64,000 bases of DNA from Mitsuaria chitosanitabida ATCC BAA-476 = NBRC 102408 (GTDB taxonomy: Bacteria > Pseudomonadota > Gammaproteobacteria > Burkholderiales > Burkholderiaceae_C), in assembly GCF_001598255.1 (NCBI RefSeq), contig NZ_BCYP01000001.1, positions 230,308-294,307 of the forward strand. Direction: 5' to 3'. Positions 55,911 through 64,000 of the stretch are shown here, in pieces; position 1 is the first letter of the stretch, and every line of letters begins with the position of its first letter. The notes beneath the pieces were generated by a model. It did no database searches. It saw only the letters and a list, made by a program, of their open reading frames with translations, and was not told the DNA's origin. The position numbers were made by a program, and so were the translations under genes.

Positions 55911-58172
55911 ATGCGACCGATGTTCCAGTACCTGAACGGCGTGCTACCCGAGGCGGGCGCCGGCGATGCGGGCGCCGAGGCGGCCGGTGTCGGCCGACGC
56001 CTGTTTCTCAAGATGGGGCTGTCCTCCGGCTTCGCGCTCTACACCGTGGGCGTCGGCGCCCAGGAGGCGGGCGGCGCCTCGGGCGCGCAGGGCGGCTACG
56101 GCCCCGGCGCGCCGATGACGCTCAAGCCCTTCCAGCAGCCGCTGGCCTTCGTGTCCATCGATGCCGAGGGCATCGTGACGGTGAAGATCGGCAAGATCGA
56201 TTTCGGCCAGGGCGTGCAGACCGCGCTGCCCATGCTGGTCGCCGAGGAGATGGACGCCGACTGGAGCCGCATCCGCTGTGAGCTCGCGCCGGCGGGCGAG
56301 GCCTACAAGGATCCGTTCTTCCAGATCCAGATGGTGGGGGGCTCCACCAGCATGAAGGCCTCGTGGATGCAGTACCGCGAGATCGGCGCCCGCATGCGGG
56401 CCATGCTGCTCGCGACCGCCTCGAAGCGAACGGGCGTGCCCGTCGCGCAGCTGCGTACCGAGAACGGCAAGGTCGTCGTGCCGGACGGCCAGCGGCTGGA
56501 CTACGGCGTGCTCGCGGCCGGGGCGGTGAACGAGCCGGTGCCGGCGACGGTGGCGCTCAAGACGCCCGCGCAGTTCCGTCTGATCGGCAAGCCGATGGAC
56601 CGGCTGGACGCGCGCGCCAAGTCCAGCGGCCGGCAGGACTTCGGCATCGACTTCCAGCAGCCGGGCCTGCGCACCGTGGTGATGTTGCATCCGCCGGTCT
56701 TCGGCGGTCGCGTGGCGAGCTTCGACGCGGCGCCGGCGCTGGCGGTGCCGGGCGTCGAGGAGGTGATCAAGGTGCCGCTGGTCAACGGCGCGACGGGCCT
56801 GGCCATCGTCGCCGACGGCTTCTGGCCGGCGCGCAAGGCGCGCGAGCTGCTCAAGGTCGAGTGGGACCTGGCCGGCCTCGAGCGCGTGGACAGCGCGGCG
56901 CTGCTCGCGCAGTTCCGCGAGTTGTCGAAGCAGCCGGGCACGGTGGTGCAGAAGGCCGAGGGCGCGCCCGCCGGGCTGAGCGCGGCCGGCACGATCAGCG
57001 CGGAGTACGTCTTCCCCTATCTGGCCCATACGCCGATGGAGCCGCTGAACTGCAGCATCGACTTCCGGGGCGACCGCTGCACGGTGTGGGTCGGATCGCA
57101 GTTCCAGACGGTGGACCAGGCCCAGGTGGCGGGCGTGCTCGGGCTCAAGCCGGAGCAGGTGGTGCTCAACACGATGACGGCGGGCGGTGGCTTCGGCCGG
57201 CGTGCGACGCCGACCTCGGATTACCTCGTCGAGGCGGCACAGGTGGCCAAGGCGCGGCACGCGGCCGGCAAGCCGGGCCCGATCAAGATGATCTGGACCC
57301 GCGAGGACGACGTGCGCGGCGGCTACTACCGGCCGATGCATCTGCACCGCGTCGAGATCGCGCATGACGGCAAGGGCCAGGTGGTCAGCTGGAAGCATGT
57401 GATCGTGGGGCAGTCCATCACGATGGGCACGCCGTTCGCGGCGTTCACGGTGAAGAACGGCGCCGACACGACGATGACCGAGGGCGTGGCGGAGAGCGCC
57501 TATCCGTTCCCGATCGCGCTGGAGGTGCATCACCCCAAGGTCAACGTGCCGGTGCTGTGGTGGCGCTCGGTGGGGCACACGCACACCGCCTTCGTGATGG
57601 AGACGCTGGTGGACGAGCTCGCCCAGGCGGGCGGGGTCGATCCGGTCGCGTATCGGCGCCAGTTGCTGGCCAAGCATGAGCGGCACCTGGCCGCGCTGGA
57701 TCTGGCGGTGGCCCGGTCCGGTTACGGGAAGACTCGGCTCGAGAAAGGCCGCGCCTGGGGCGTGGCGGTGCACGAGTCGTTCGGGACGGTGGTCGCGTAT
57801 GTGGTGGAGGCGTCGATGCGGGATGGGCGGGCGCGGCTGCATCGCGTGACGGCTGGCGTGCACTGCAATCTGGCGGTCAACCCGCGGACGATCGAGGCGC
57901 AGGTGCAGGGGGCACTGGTGATGGGCATCGGCACGACCTTGCCCGGTGCGGAGATCACGTTCAAGAACGGGGAAGTGCAGCAGAGCAACTGGCACGACTA
58001 CCGCATCGCGACGCACGTCGATGCGCCGCAGGTGGATGTGTTCATCGTGCCGTCCGCCGAGCCGCCGACGGGGATGGGGGAATGCGGCGTGCCGCCGATC
58101 GCGCCAGCGATGGCGAACGCGATGGCGGCGTTGACCGGCAAGCGGGTGAGGGCGCTGCCGTTCCAGATCTGA
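55911..58172 (+). CDS. Molybdopterin subunit of an isoquinoline 1-oxidoreductase-type hydroxylase (Tat-exported)
   Basis: Large catalytic subunit of 753 residues. A Tat signal lies at residues 28-34 (GRRLFLK) followed by a hydrophobic stretch, so the folded enzyme is exported. Molybdenum-cofactor motifs include FVSIDAEGIVTVKIGKIDFG near the start, GGGFGRRA in the centre and the catalytic Glu 724 in PTGMGECGVPP near the C-terminus. With IorA and the cytochrome it forms a periplasmic dehydrogenase for an aldehyde or N-heterocycle; substrate unknown. AAGGAG precedes the ATG. The last base pairs of the gene, including the stop, belong to the inverted end of the following repeat element. Confidence 0.92.
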   Translation: MRPMFQYLNGVLPEAGAGDAGAEAAGVGRRLFLKMGLSSGFALYTVGVGAQEAGGASGAQGGYGPGAPMTLKPFQQPLAFVSIDAEGIVTVKIGKIDFGQGVQTALPMLVAEEMDADWSRIRCELAPAGEAYKDPFFQIQMVGGSTSMKASWMQYREIGARMRAMLLATASKRTGVPVAQLRTENGKVVVPDGQRLDYGVLAAGAVNEPVPATVALKTPAQFRLIGKPMDRLDARAKSSGRQDFGIDFQQPGLRTVVMLHPPVFGGRVASFDAAPALAVPGVEEVIKVPLVNGATGLAIVADGFWPARKARELLKVEWDLAGLERVDSAALLAQFRELSKQPGTVVQKAEGAPAGLSAAGTISAEYVFPYLAHTPMEPLNCSIDFRGDRCTVWVGSQFQTVDQAQVAGVLGLKPEQVVLNTMTAGGGFGRRATPTSDYLVEAAQVAKARHAAGKPGPIKMIWTREDDVRGGYYRPMHLHRVEIAHDGKGQVVSWKHVIVGQSITMGTPFAAFTVKNGADTTMTEGVAESAYPFPIALEVHHPKVNVPVLWWRSVGHTHTAFVMETLVDELAQAGGVDPVAYRRQLLAKHERHLAALDLAVARSGYGKTRLEKGRAWGVAVHESFGTVVAYVVEASMRDGRARLHRVTAGVHCNLAVNPRTIEAQVQGALVMGIGTTLPGAEITFKNGEVQQSNWHDYRIATHVDAPQVDVFIVPSAEPPTGMGECGVPPIAPAMANAMAALTGKRVRALPFQI

Positions 58173-58667
58173 AGTGCCTCGCGCCGAGGCGCTCGGGGTC
58201 ATTGACCCCCTCTCCCGCTACGCGTGCGAGGGAGCAACACCGGCTCGCTGTGTTCAACGGCCCTCACCCCAAACCCCTCTCCCACTCCGTGGGCGAGGGG
58301 CCGCGATGCGCTCGGCGTCTTTCGAGGAGCAGCGATGCGCATGGCGTCTCGCGCGATGTGCCCCCTCTCCCGCTCCGTGGGCGATGGGCTGCGATGCGCT
58401 CGGCGTCTTTCGAGGAGCAGCGATGTGCATGGCGTCTCGCGCGATATTCCCCCTCTCCCGCTCCGTGGGCGAGGGGCTGCGATGCGCTCAGCGTCGTTCG
58501 AGGGGCTGCGATGCGCATGGCGTCTCGCGCGATGCGCCCCCTCTCCCGCTGCGCGGGAGAGGGTCGGGGTGAGGGTCGTGGCACACCAGAGCCTGACTCG
58601 CTCCCTCGCACGCGCAGCGGGAGAGGGAGCCGATGACTCCGAGCGCCTCGGCGCGAGGCACTTCAAG
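58170..58667. repeat. Composite repeat element: inverted ends around 88-bp direct repeats
   Basis: Fills the 490-base gap between the convergent iorB and leuD genes; no gene is seen in it. Imperfect terminal inverted repeats of about 75 bp lie at 58170-58250 and about 58590-58667, each starting TGAAGTGCCTCGCG. Inside are three copies of an ~88-bp direct repeat (starting near 58274, 58361 and 58449) and a partial fourth (58537). Each copy begins with a palindromic CCCTCTCCCGC-type arm and continues with GATGCGCTCGGCGTC and GCATGGCGTCTCGCGCGAT. A CCCTCACCCC...GCGGGAGAGGG palindrome inside recurs at 63853-63894. The TGA stop codons of iorB and leuD are the first three bases of the two inverted ends. 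Confidence 0.85.
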
Positions 58668-59298
58668 AAGCCCCGACCGCGACATCCTTGAGCCAAGGCT
58701 GCGCCGCCCAATGGCGCGCGGCGAAGGCCGCGATCTGATCCTGGTAGGTCATCGACAGCCCGATCGCGTCCAGTCCTTCCAGCAACATCCGCTGATGCCG
58801 CGGAAGCATCTCGAAGCGCATCGCGTGATCGGGTGACGACGCCGCGCTCAGCGTGAGCGCCTCCACGTCGATGGCGACGGCATTCCGCCCCCCCTGATCC
58901 GCGTCGTCCATCAACCCCCGCACATCCGCTTCCGGCAGCGTGACCAGCAGCAGCCCGTTGCCCATCGCGTTGGAGTAGAAGATCTCGCCGAAGCTCGGCG
59001 CGACCACCGCGCGGATCCCCGCCTGCTGCAGGCCCCAGACCGCATGCTCGCGGCTGGACCCGCAGCCGAAGTTGTTCCCCGCGATGAGCACCGACACGTC
59101 CGCATACGCCGGCTGGTTCAGCACGAACTCGGGGCGCGCGACGCCTTGCGCGTCGAAGCGCAGGTCGTAGAACAAGCCCTCGCGCAGGCCGTTCTTGTCG
59201 ATGCCCCGCAGGAACTGCTTGGGCATGATCTGGTCGGTGTCGAGGTTCTCGATGCGCAGGGCCGCCGAGCGGCCTTCGATCAGTCGGACGGGTTTCAT
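58663..59298 (-). CDS. leuD: 3-isopropylmalate dehydratase small subunit
   Basis: Small subunit of isopropylmalate isomerase (leucine synthesis), 211 residues. Motifs seen: NLDTDQIMPKQFL near the N-terminus, AGNNFGCGSSREHAVWGLQQAGIRAV, and SFGEIFYSNAMGNGLL. The start MKPVRLIEG overlaps the leuC stop (ATGA). The stop codon lies in the inverted end of the adjacent repeat element, so the extreme C-terminus may have been altered by it. No leuB follows, unlike the usual betaproteobacterial leuCDB order, so this may be a paralogous pair acting on a related hydroxyacid. Confidence 0.93.
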   Translation of the reverse strand: MKPVRLIEGRSAALRIENLDTDQIMPKQFLRGIDKNGLREGLFYDLRFDAQGVARPEFVLNQPAYADVSVLIAGNNFGCGSSREHAVWGLQQAGIRAVVAPSFGEIFYSNAMGNGLLLVTLPEADVRGLMDDADQGGRNAVAIDVEALTLSAASSPDHAMRFEMLPRHQRMLLEGLDAIGLSMTYQDQIAAFAARHWAAQPWLKDVAVGAS

Positions 59299-60785
59299 CG
59301 CGAGGACTCCAAGGGAGGCAGACGGCGCACGTCGGCGAGCGTGCCGGTGACCGCGGCGGCGGCGGCCATCGCGGGACTCATCAGGTGGGTGATGGCGCCG
59401 CGCCCTTGGCGGCCCTCGAAGTTGCGGTTGGTCGTCGACGCGCAGCGGATGCCGTCGGCGAGCACGTCGTCGTTCATCGCCAGGCACATCGAGCAGCCCG
59501 GCTGGCGCCACTCGAAGCCCGCATCGATGAACACGCGATCCAGCCCTTCGGCCTCGGCGGCGGCGCGGACCGCGCCCGAGCCCGGCACCACCATCGCCCG
59601 CACGCCCGGCGCGACGTGGCGGCCGCGCAGGATGTCGGCGGCGGCGCGCAGGTCCTCGATGCGGCCGTTGGTGCAGGAGCCGATGAACACGTGCTGGACT
59701 GGCGTGCCGATCAGCGGCGTGCCCGCGCTCATGCGGGTGTAGCGCAGGGCGCGTTCCGCGCTGGAGCGGGCGGCCGCGTCGGTCATCGCGGCGGGATCCG
59801 GGATGACGGCGTCGATCGGCGCGACCTGGTCCGGACTGGTCCCCCAGGTCACCTGCGGCGCCACCTCGGCGGCATCGAAGCGATGCTCGACCTCGAAGAC
59901 TGCGTCGTCGTCGGACCGCAGCGAGCGCCAGTGCGCCAGCGCCGCCTCCTTCATCGCGCCGGTCAGCGCCGGCACCTTGTCCAGCACGTAGGCGATGGCG
60001 GTGTCATCGGGCGCGATCAGGGCCCCGCGCGCGCCGGCCTCGACAGCCATGTTGCAGACGGTGAACCGGGCCTCCACCGACAGCGCGTCGATCGCGCTGC
60101 CGCAGAACTCGACCACATAGCCGCGCGCGCCCTGGGCGCCGATGCGGCCGATGATCGCCAGGACCAGGTCCTTGGCCGTCGTCCCCGCCGGCAGCACGCC
60201 GTCGACGCGGATGCGCATGTCCTGCGCCATCCGGTAGACCAGCGTCTGCGTCGCGAGCACATGCTCGACCTCGGTGGTCCCGATGCCGAAGCCCAGCGCG
60301 CCCAGCGCGCCGTAGGTCGTGGTGTGGCTGTCGCCGCAGATCACGACCATGCCGGGCCGGATCATCCCGTGCTCCGGCGCGACCACGTGCTCGATGCCTT
60401 GCAGCGCATCGGTGGTGTCGAACAGCGGAATCCCGTGTCGATCGCAGTTGCGCTTGAGGTTGCTGGCCTGCAGCGCCGACGGGCCGTCGGCGATCACGCG
60501 CAGCTGGTTGGCCACCGGATGCGTCGGGATGATGTGGCTCACCACCGCGACGTTCTGGCGCGGCATCGGCACGCCGCGGCCCTGCTCGTGCAGCCCGGCG
60601 AAGGCCTGCGGGCTGGTGTACTCGTTCATCAGGTGCAGGTCGCAGAACAGCAGCACGTTCTGATCGTCCAGCGTGGCGACCGTGTGGCTGTCGACCAGCC
60701 GGCGGTACAGCGTGCGAGGCGCGGCGGCGGCCGCCGGGACGGGCGGCGCCATGACCTCGGGGGGGGCGGTGGGGGAGGAACTCAT
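59295..60785 (-). CDS. leuC: 3-isopropylmalate dehydratase large subunit
   Basis: Aconitase-family large subunit, 496 residues. Cluster Cys are in HVFIGSCTNGR and in QPGCSMCLAMN; other motifs are RLVDSHTV, CDLHLMNEYTSPQAFAGL, ICGDSHTTTYGALGALGFGIG and the C-terminal NRNFEGRQGRGA. Start ATG at 60785 has GAGG upstream; about 25 Ala/Pro-rich residues precede the conserved TLYRRLVDSH, slightly longer than usual. Isomerises isopropylmalate with LeuD if canonical. It lies 84 bases downstream of the alpha/beta hydrolase gene on the same strand. Confidence 0.93.
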   Translation of the reverse strand: MSSSPTAPPEVMAPPVPAAAAAPRTLYRRLVDSHTVATLDDQNVLLFCDLHLMNEYTSPQAFAGLHEQGRGVPMPRQNVAVVSHIIPTHPVANQLRVIADGPSALQASNLKRNCDRHGIPLFDTTDALQGIEHVVAPEHGMIRPGMVVICGDSHTTTYGALGALGFGIGTTEVEHVLATQTLVYRMAQDMRIRVDGVLPAGTTAKDLVLAIIGRIGAQGARGYVVEFCGSAIDALSVEARFTVCNMAVEAGARGALIAPDDTAIAYVLDKVPALTGAMKEAALAHWRSLRSDDDAVFEVEHRFDAAEVAPQVTWGTSPDQVAPIDAVIPDPAAMTDAAARSSAERALRYTRMSAGTPLIGTPVQHVFIGSCTNGRIEDLRAAADILRGRHVAPGVRAMVVPGSGAVRAAAEAEGLDRVFIDAGFEWRQPGCSMCLAMNDDVLADGIRCASTTNRNFEGRQGRGAITHLMSPAMAAAAAVTGTLADVRRLPPLESSR

Positions 60786-60869
60786 CGGGCGACCTCTTCT
60801 CGAGCGTGCGGGAGGAAGCCGCACAGGGGGTATGGCGGGGATGGCGGCGACGGCGTGGCCGACGCCGGG

Positions 60870-61988
60870 TCAGCGGGGGGCGGCGTCGGCGAGGAAGGGC
60901 AGCACGCGCTCGAGCAGCAGCGCGGGTGCCTCCTCGGGGAGGTAGTGACCGCAGGGCAGGGCTTCGCCCCGCACATCGCGCGCGACGGACCGCCACAGCG
61001 CCAGCGGGTCGAAGCAGCGGTGCACCACGCCCTGCGCGCCCCACAGCACCATCACCGGCATCGTGAGATGGCGGCCCGCCTCGCGGTCGGCGCGGTCGTG
61101 GACCAGGTCGATGCCGGCGCTGGCGCGGTAGTCCTCGCAAAGCCCGTGCGCGGTGCCCGGGAGGGCGAGCGCGCGCTGGTACTCGGCGAGCGCCTGCGGC
61201 GCGAAGGGCGCCAGGCCGGCGCTGCGGCGGCCCATCACGTCGCGCACGTAGGCGGCGGGATCGGCCTCGATCAGGCGCTCGGGCAGCGGCGCGGGCTGGA
61301 TCAGGAAGAACCAGTGCCAGTAGGCGCGCGCGAAGGTGTCGCTGGCCCCCTCGTACATGTCGAGCGTGGGGGCGATGTCCAGCAGCGCCAGTCGCCGCAC
61401 CGCGTCCGGCGCGTCGAGCGCCAGGCGATGCGCGACGCGCGCGCCGCGGTCGTGGGCCAGCACGTCGAAGCGCTCGAACCCCAGCGCGCGCATGAGCGCG
61501 CGCATGTCGGCCGCCATCGTGCGCTTGCTGTAGGCCGTATGGTCGTCCCCGCCTTCCGGCTTGGAGGAATCGCCGTAGCCGCGCAGGTCGGCCGCGACGA
61601 CGGTGAAGTGCTCGGCCAGCGTCGGCGCGATCCGATGCCAGATCGCGCGGGTCTGCGGGTGGCCGTGGAGCAGCAGCAGCGCCGGGCCGCGGCCACCGAG
61701 GGTCGCGTGGATGCGGACGCCGGGCGCCGTCTCGATGCTGCGATGGACGAAGCCGGGATACAGCGCGGCGAGCGCGTCGCTGACCCCCTCCGACGTGATG
61801 CGCCCACCGCCGACCATGCTGGGCGTCGTCGTCGCTGCCGCTGCAGTTGCCGTCGTCGCAGCCGGGCGGCCGGTCAGACCGTCCAGCAGCGTGCGGGCGG
61901 CGTCGGCGGCGCTCGTGGCGGTGGCGGTGTCCGCCGCGCGGTCGGAGACCGGCAGGGCGCGATCGTGGATCTCGGGGGTAGGAGGCAT
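60870..61988 (-). CDS. Alpha/beta hydrolase resembling fluoroacetate dehalogenase
   Basis: Predicted 372-residue hydrolase. The core shows LLLLHGHPQTRAIWHRIAP, AADLRGYGDSSKP, the nucleophile motif VLAHDRGARVAHR (Asp 180 with Arg 181 and Arg 184 of the HDRG type), LALLDIAPT, YWHWFFLIQPAPLPERL and the catalytic His in LPCGHYLPEEAP. The HDRGxR and HW pair are hallmarks of haloacetate dehalogenases, though epoxide hydrolases share the fold. About 70 Ala/Thr-rich residues precede the domain; codon third positions there are GC-rich as in real coding sequence, but ATG 61817 would give the normal family length. Divergent from a LysR gene. Confidence 0.82.
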   Translation of the reverse strand: MPPTPEIHDRALPVSDRAADTATATSAADAARTLLDGLTGRPAATTATAAAATTTPSMVGGGRITSEGVSDALAALYPGFVHRSIETAPGVRIHATLGGRGPALLLLHGHPQTRAIWHRIAPTLAEHFTVVAADLRGYGDSSKPEGGDDHTAYSKRTMAADMRALMRALGFERFDVLAHDRGARVAHRLALDAPDAVRRLALLDIAPTLDMYEGASDTFARAYWHWFFLIQPAPLPERLIEADPAAYVRDVMGRRSAGLAPFAPQALAEYQRALALPGTAHGLCEDYRASAGIDLVHDRADREAGRHLTMPVMVLWGAQGVVHRCFDPLALWRSVARDVRGEALPCGHYLPEEAPALLLERVLPFLADAAPR

Positions 61989-62062
61989 GCCATCGATTCT
62001 GGTGGTGAATGCTGGTCGCATAATTTCCGAGTCGGCAGTTCTTTCGTTCTTTGGAGTCAGCA

Positions 62063-62986
62063 ATGGACGGGTTCTCGGATCTGGGTTTCTTCGCGCTGCT
62101 GGTGAAGCAGGGCAGCCTTGCGGCGGCGGCGCAGCAACTGGGCGTCACGCCGCCCGCGGTGAGCAAGCGGCTGGCCGCGATCGAGCGGCGACTGGGCGTG
62201 CGGCTGCTGCAGCGCACGACGCGGCGCATCGGACTCACCCCGGAGGGCGAGACCTATCTGGTCGACGGGGCCCGCGTGCTGGAGGAGCTGGAGGCGCTGG
62301 AGCGCACCGTGGCCGGCAGCCGCGCCGAGCCCAAGGGGCTGGTGCGGATCGCCGCGAGCCTGGGCTTCGGCCGCAAGCACATCGCGCCGGCGCTGTCGCG
62401 CTTCGCCCGGCGCTATCCGGACGTGGAGGTGCGGCTGGAACTGACCGATCGCCCGGTCAATCTGGTGGAGCAGGGATTGGACCTGGAGGTCCACGTCGGC
62501 GAGCCGCCCGACGCGCGACTGACGGCGCGGCTGCTGGCGCGCAACCGGCGCGTGCTGTGCGCCTCGCCGGCCTACCTGAAGCGCGCGGGCGAGCCCGCCT
62601 CGCCGCGCGAGCTGGCGCGCCATGCCTGCCTCTTCATCCGCGAGAACGACGAGACCTTCGGCACCTGGCATCTGCGCCAGGGCACGCGCAAGGAAAGCGT
62701 GAAGGTGCGCGGCCCGCTGGCCTCCAACGACGGCGAGAGCGTGCTCGCCTGGGGGCTCGACGGGCACGGCATCCTGCTGCGCTCGGCCTGGGAAGCCGCG
62801 CCGATGCTGCGCTCGGGGCGGCTGCGGCCGGTGCTGGCGGACTGGGCGCTGCCGCCGGCCGACATCCACCTGATCTTCCCGACGCGCGCGCACCTGTCCG
62901 CGAAGACGCGCGCGCTGGTGGACTTCCTGCTCGAGCGCTTCGAGCCGCATCGCGGCGACCGCGTCGACGACGACGGGGGATGGTGA
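62063..62986 (+). CDS. LysR-family transcription regulator
   Basis: Predicted 307-residue regulator. Winged helix at about residues 4-62 ([53 protein letters not shown]), then a co-inducer-binding domain. Start ATG 62063 has GGAG upstream; an in-frame TTG at 62051 is rejected. It is divergent from the hydrolase-leuC-leuD run across 74 bases, the classic LysR layout, so it most likely controls that run. The gap contains an AT-rich segment (about 62019-62050) suited to a promoter. Confidence 0.93.
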   Translation: MDGFSDLGFFALLVKQGSLAAAAQQLGVTPPAVSKRLAAIERRLGVRLLQRTTRRIGLTPEGETYLVDGARVLEELEALERTVAGSRAEPKGLVRIAASLGFGRKHIAPALSRFARRYPDVEVRLELTDRPVNLVEQGLDLEVHVGEPPDARLTARLLARNRRVLCASPAYLKRAGEPASPRELARHACLFIRENDETFGTWHLRQGTRKESVKVRGPLASNDGESVLAWGLDGHGILLRSAWEAAPMLRSGRLRPVLADWALPPADIHLIFPTRAHLSAKTRALVDFLLERFEPHRGDRVDDDGGW

Positions 62987-63143
62987 CGGCGCGTCCCCTG
63001 ACGCGGGGGCTCGCGCCCCGGGGTGCCGCTGCCAGAATCGTCGCCGTACACGTGTCGACAAGCGCGGGGACGATGCGGACCTCGGCGGGACAAGCGTGGG
63101 TGTGACAGCGGGCGCGGGACGCGCCGCGCGATGGGAGGACTTC

Positions 63144-63824
63144 ATGAAGCGATATCTGGCCGAGCTCATCGGCACGTTCTGGCTGGTGCTGGGCGGTTGT
63201 GGCAGCGCCGTGCTCGCGGCGGCCTTCCCGCAGCTGGGCATCGGCCTGCTGGGCGTCTCGCTCGCGTTCGGGCTCACCGTGCTGACGATGGCCTTCGCGA
63301 TCGGCCACATCAGCGGCTGTCATCTGAACCCGGCGGTGTCGGTCGGCCTGTGGGCCGGTGGCCGCTTCGAGACCCGGCAGCTGCTGCCCTACATCGTGGC
63401 GCAGGTCATCGGCGGCGCGCTCGCCGGGGCCGTGCTCTACTTGATCGCCAGCGGCAAGCCGGGCTTCACCGTCGGCGGCTTCGCGTCCAACGGCTTCGGC
63501 GAGCACTCGCCCGGTGGCTACGCGCTGGGCGCCGCGCTGCTGTGCGAGGTGGTGATGACGGCGATGTTCCTGTTCATCATCATGGGGGCGACCGACAAGC
63601 GCGCCCCGCAAGGCTTCGCGCCGATCGCGATCGGGCTGGCGCTGACGCTGATCCACTTGATCAGTATCCCGGTGACCAACACCTCGGTGAATCCGGCGCG
63701 CAGCACGGGGGTGGCGCTGTTCGCGGAACCCTGGGCGCTGCAGCAGCTGTGGGCGTTCTGGGTCGCTCCGCTGGTCGGCGGGTTGCTGGGGGGCGGCGTC
63801 TATCGCGCGTTGATGAAGGACTGA
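63144..63824 (+). CDS. aqpZ: Aquaporin Z
   Basis: Water channel of 226 residues with six membrane helices and the two half-helices carrying NPA: HLNPAVS (62-64) and SVNPARS. The start [10 protein letters not shown] is chosen, with GGGAGGA upstream; an earlier ATG at 63096 adds residues foreign to the family. The His of [10 protein letters not shown] and the Arg of NPARS, part of the selectivity filter, are present, favouring water over glycerol. It stands alone after the LysR gene. Confidence 0.95.
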   Translation: MKRYLAELIGTFWLVLGGCGSAVLAAAFPQLGIGLLGVSLAFGLTVLTMAFAIGHISGCHLNPAVSVGLWAGGRFETRQLLPYIVAQVIGGALAGAVLYLIASGKPGFTVGGFASNGFGEHSPGGYALGAALLCEVVMTAMFLFIIMGATDKRAPQGFAPIAIGLALTLIHLISIPVTNTSVNPARSTGVALFAEPWALQQLWAFWVAPLVGGLLGGGVYRALMKD

Positions 63825-63852
63825 GGGGAGCGGTCGCTCGGACGAGCCCGAA

Positions 63853-63894
63853 GACCCTCACCCCGACCCTCTCCCGCAAGCGGGAGAGGGGGCA
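63853..63894. repeat. REP-like palindromic element
   Basis: CCCTCACCCCGACCCTCTCC... with a palindromic core CCCTCTCCCGC-AA-GCGGGAGAGGG at 63868-63891. It is nearly identical, on the opposite strand, to the segment at 58536-58577 inside the composite repeat. Its place 30 bases after the aqpZ stop suggests a role as a transcription terminator or processing stem. Confidence 0.75.
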
Positions 63895-63911
63895 GCATGC
63901 GGCGTCGCAAC

Positions 63912-64000
<89 letters not shown>

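Noticed and set aside
58274..58577. Possible CRISPR array
   Set aside because: Repeats are contiguous 88-bp units without unique spacers of constant length, and no cas genes are nearby.
58174..58636. Several overlapping open frames in the iorB-leuD gap
   Set aside because: They translate the 88-bp repeats in different frames (repeating Arg/Ser/Ala-rich peptides), without start sites or family similarity.

Overview
The window is about 70% G+C and reads as a chromosomal segment of a betaproteobacterium of the order Burkholderiales, probably of the Roseateles/Mitsuaria/Rubrivivax kind. This rests on the block TPR protein-lolB-ispE-tRNA-Gln-prs-rplY-pth, a RapZ/RecN/NadK/HrcA block, Omp32-type porin, DUF4124 proteins and MocR regulators. 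The assignment is inferred from gene content; no database search was possible.

Layout. 1-2100: 3' truncated BtuB-type TonB receptor with a cobalamin riboswitch leader (minus strand). 2110-9155: housekeeping run on the minus strand (DUF4124, pth, rplY, prs, tRNA-Gln, ispE, lolB, TPR protein). 9341-17430: DNA repair and metabolism (mutM, mutY, rapZ, recN, nadK, hrcA). 17500-19562: a tRNA with CAU anticodon followed by a small lower-GC patch with two restriction-type nucleases (EVE-like/HNH protein and a membrane-anchored Mrr-like protein). 19749-22141: two coupled secreted proteins built from three copies of an unrecognised repeat unit. 22237-23550: O-acetylhomoserine sulfhydrylase.

23565-36263 is a beta-glucan/cello-oligosaccharide utilisation locus. 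A LacI regulator and a GH9 endoglucanase are transcribed leftward. Divergently come a sugar-binding protein, two MalF/MalG-type permeases, a GH1 beta-glucosidase, a UgpC/MalK-type ATPase, a TonB receptor and a GH16 glucanase. A TTGACAACGTTGACAA near-palindrome in the divergent gap is a candidate LacI-family operator. 36389-40953 holds a TPR-GGDEF diguanylate cyclase, a family-3-like binding protein, a porin and an orphan amino-acid-binding protein.

41006-46653 is the most interesting part. It is a six-gene, one-direction cassette for making and exporting double-glycine leader peptides: HlyD-type adaptor, peptide A, secreted 243-aa protein A, secreted 243-aa protein B, peptide B, and an ABC exporter with a C39 peptidase domain. 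Peptides A and B share an identical 15-residue leader and a near-identical first 13 residues of the mature part. The 243-aa proteins are about 64% identical to each other and belong to no family I recognise. The arrangement suggests a duplicated peptide/partner module, perhaps a bacteriocin with immunity or processing partners.

47014-51039: EF-hand protein, a compact McrBC-like restriction pair and a second DUF4124 protein. 51172-58172: RNA methyltransferase, divergent MocR/EamA pair, and a Tat-exported molybdenum hydroxylase (IorA/IorB type) with a dihaem cytochrome c. 58170-58667 is a non-coding repeat element whose inverted ends carry the stop codons of both flanking genes. 58663-63824: leuD-leuC, an alpha/beta hydrolase of fluoroacetate-dehalogenase type, a divergent LysR regulator and aquaporin Z. 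The window ends in a REP-like palindrome and a hexanucleotide tandem repeat.
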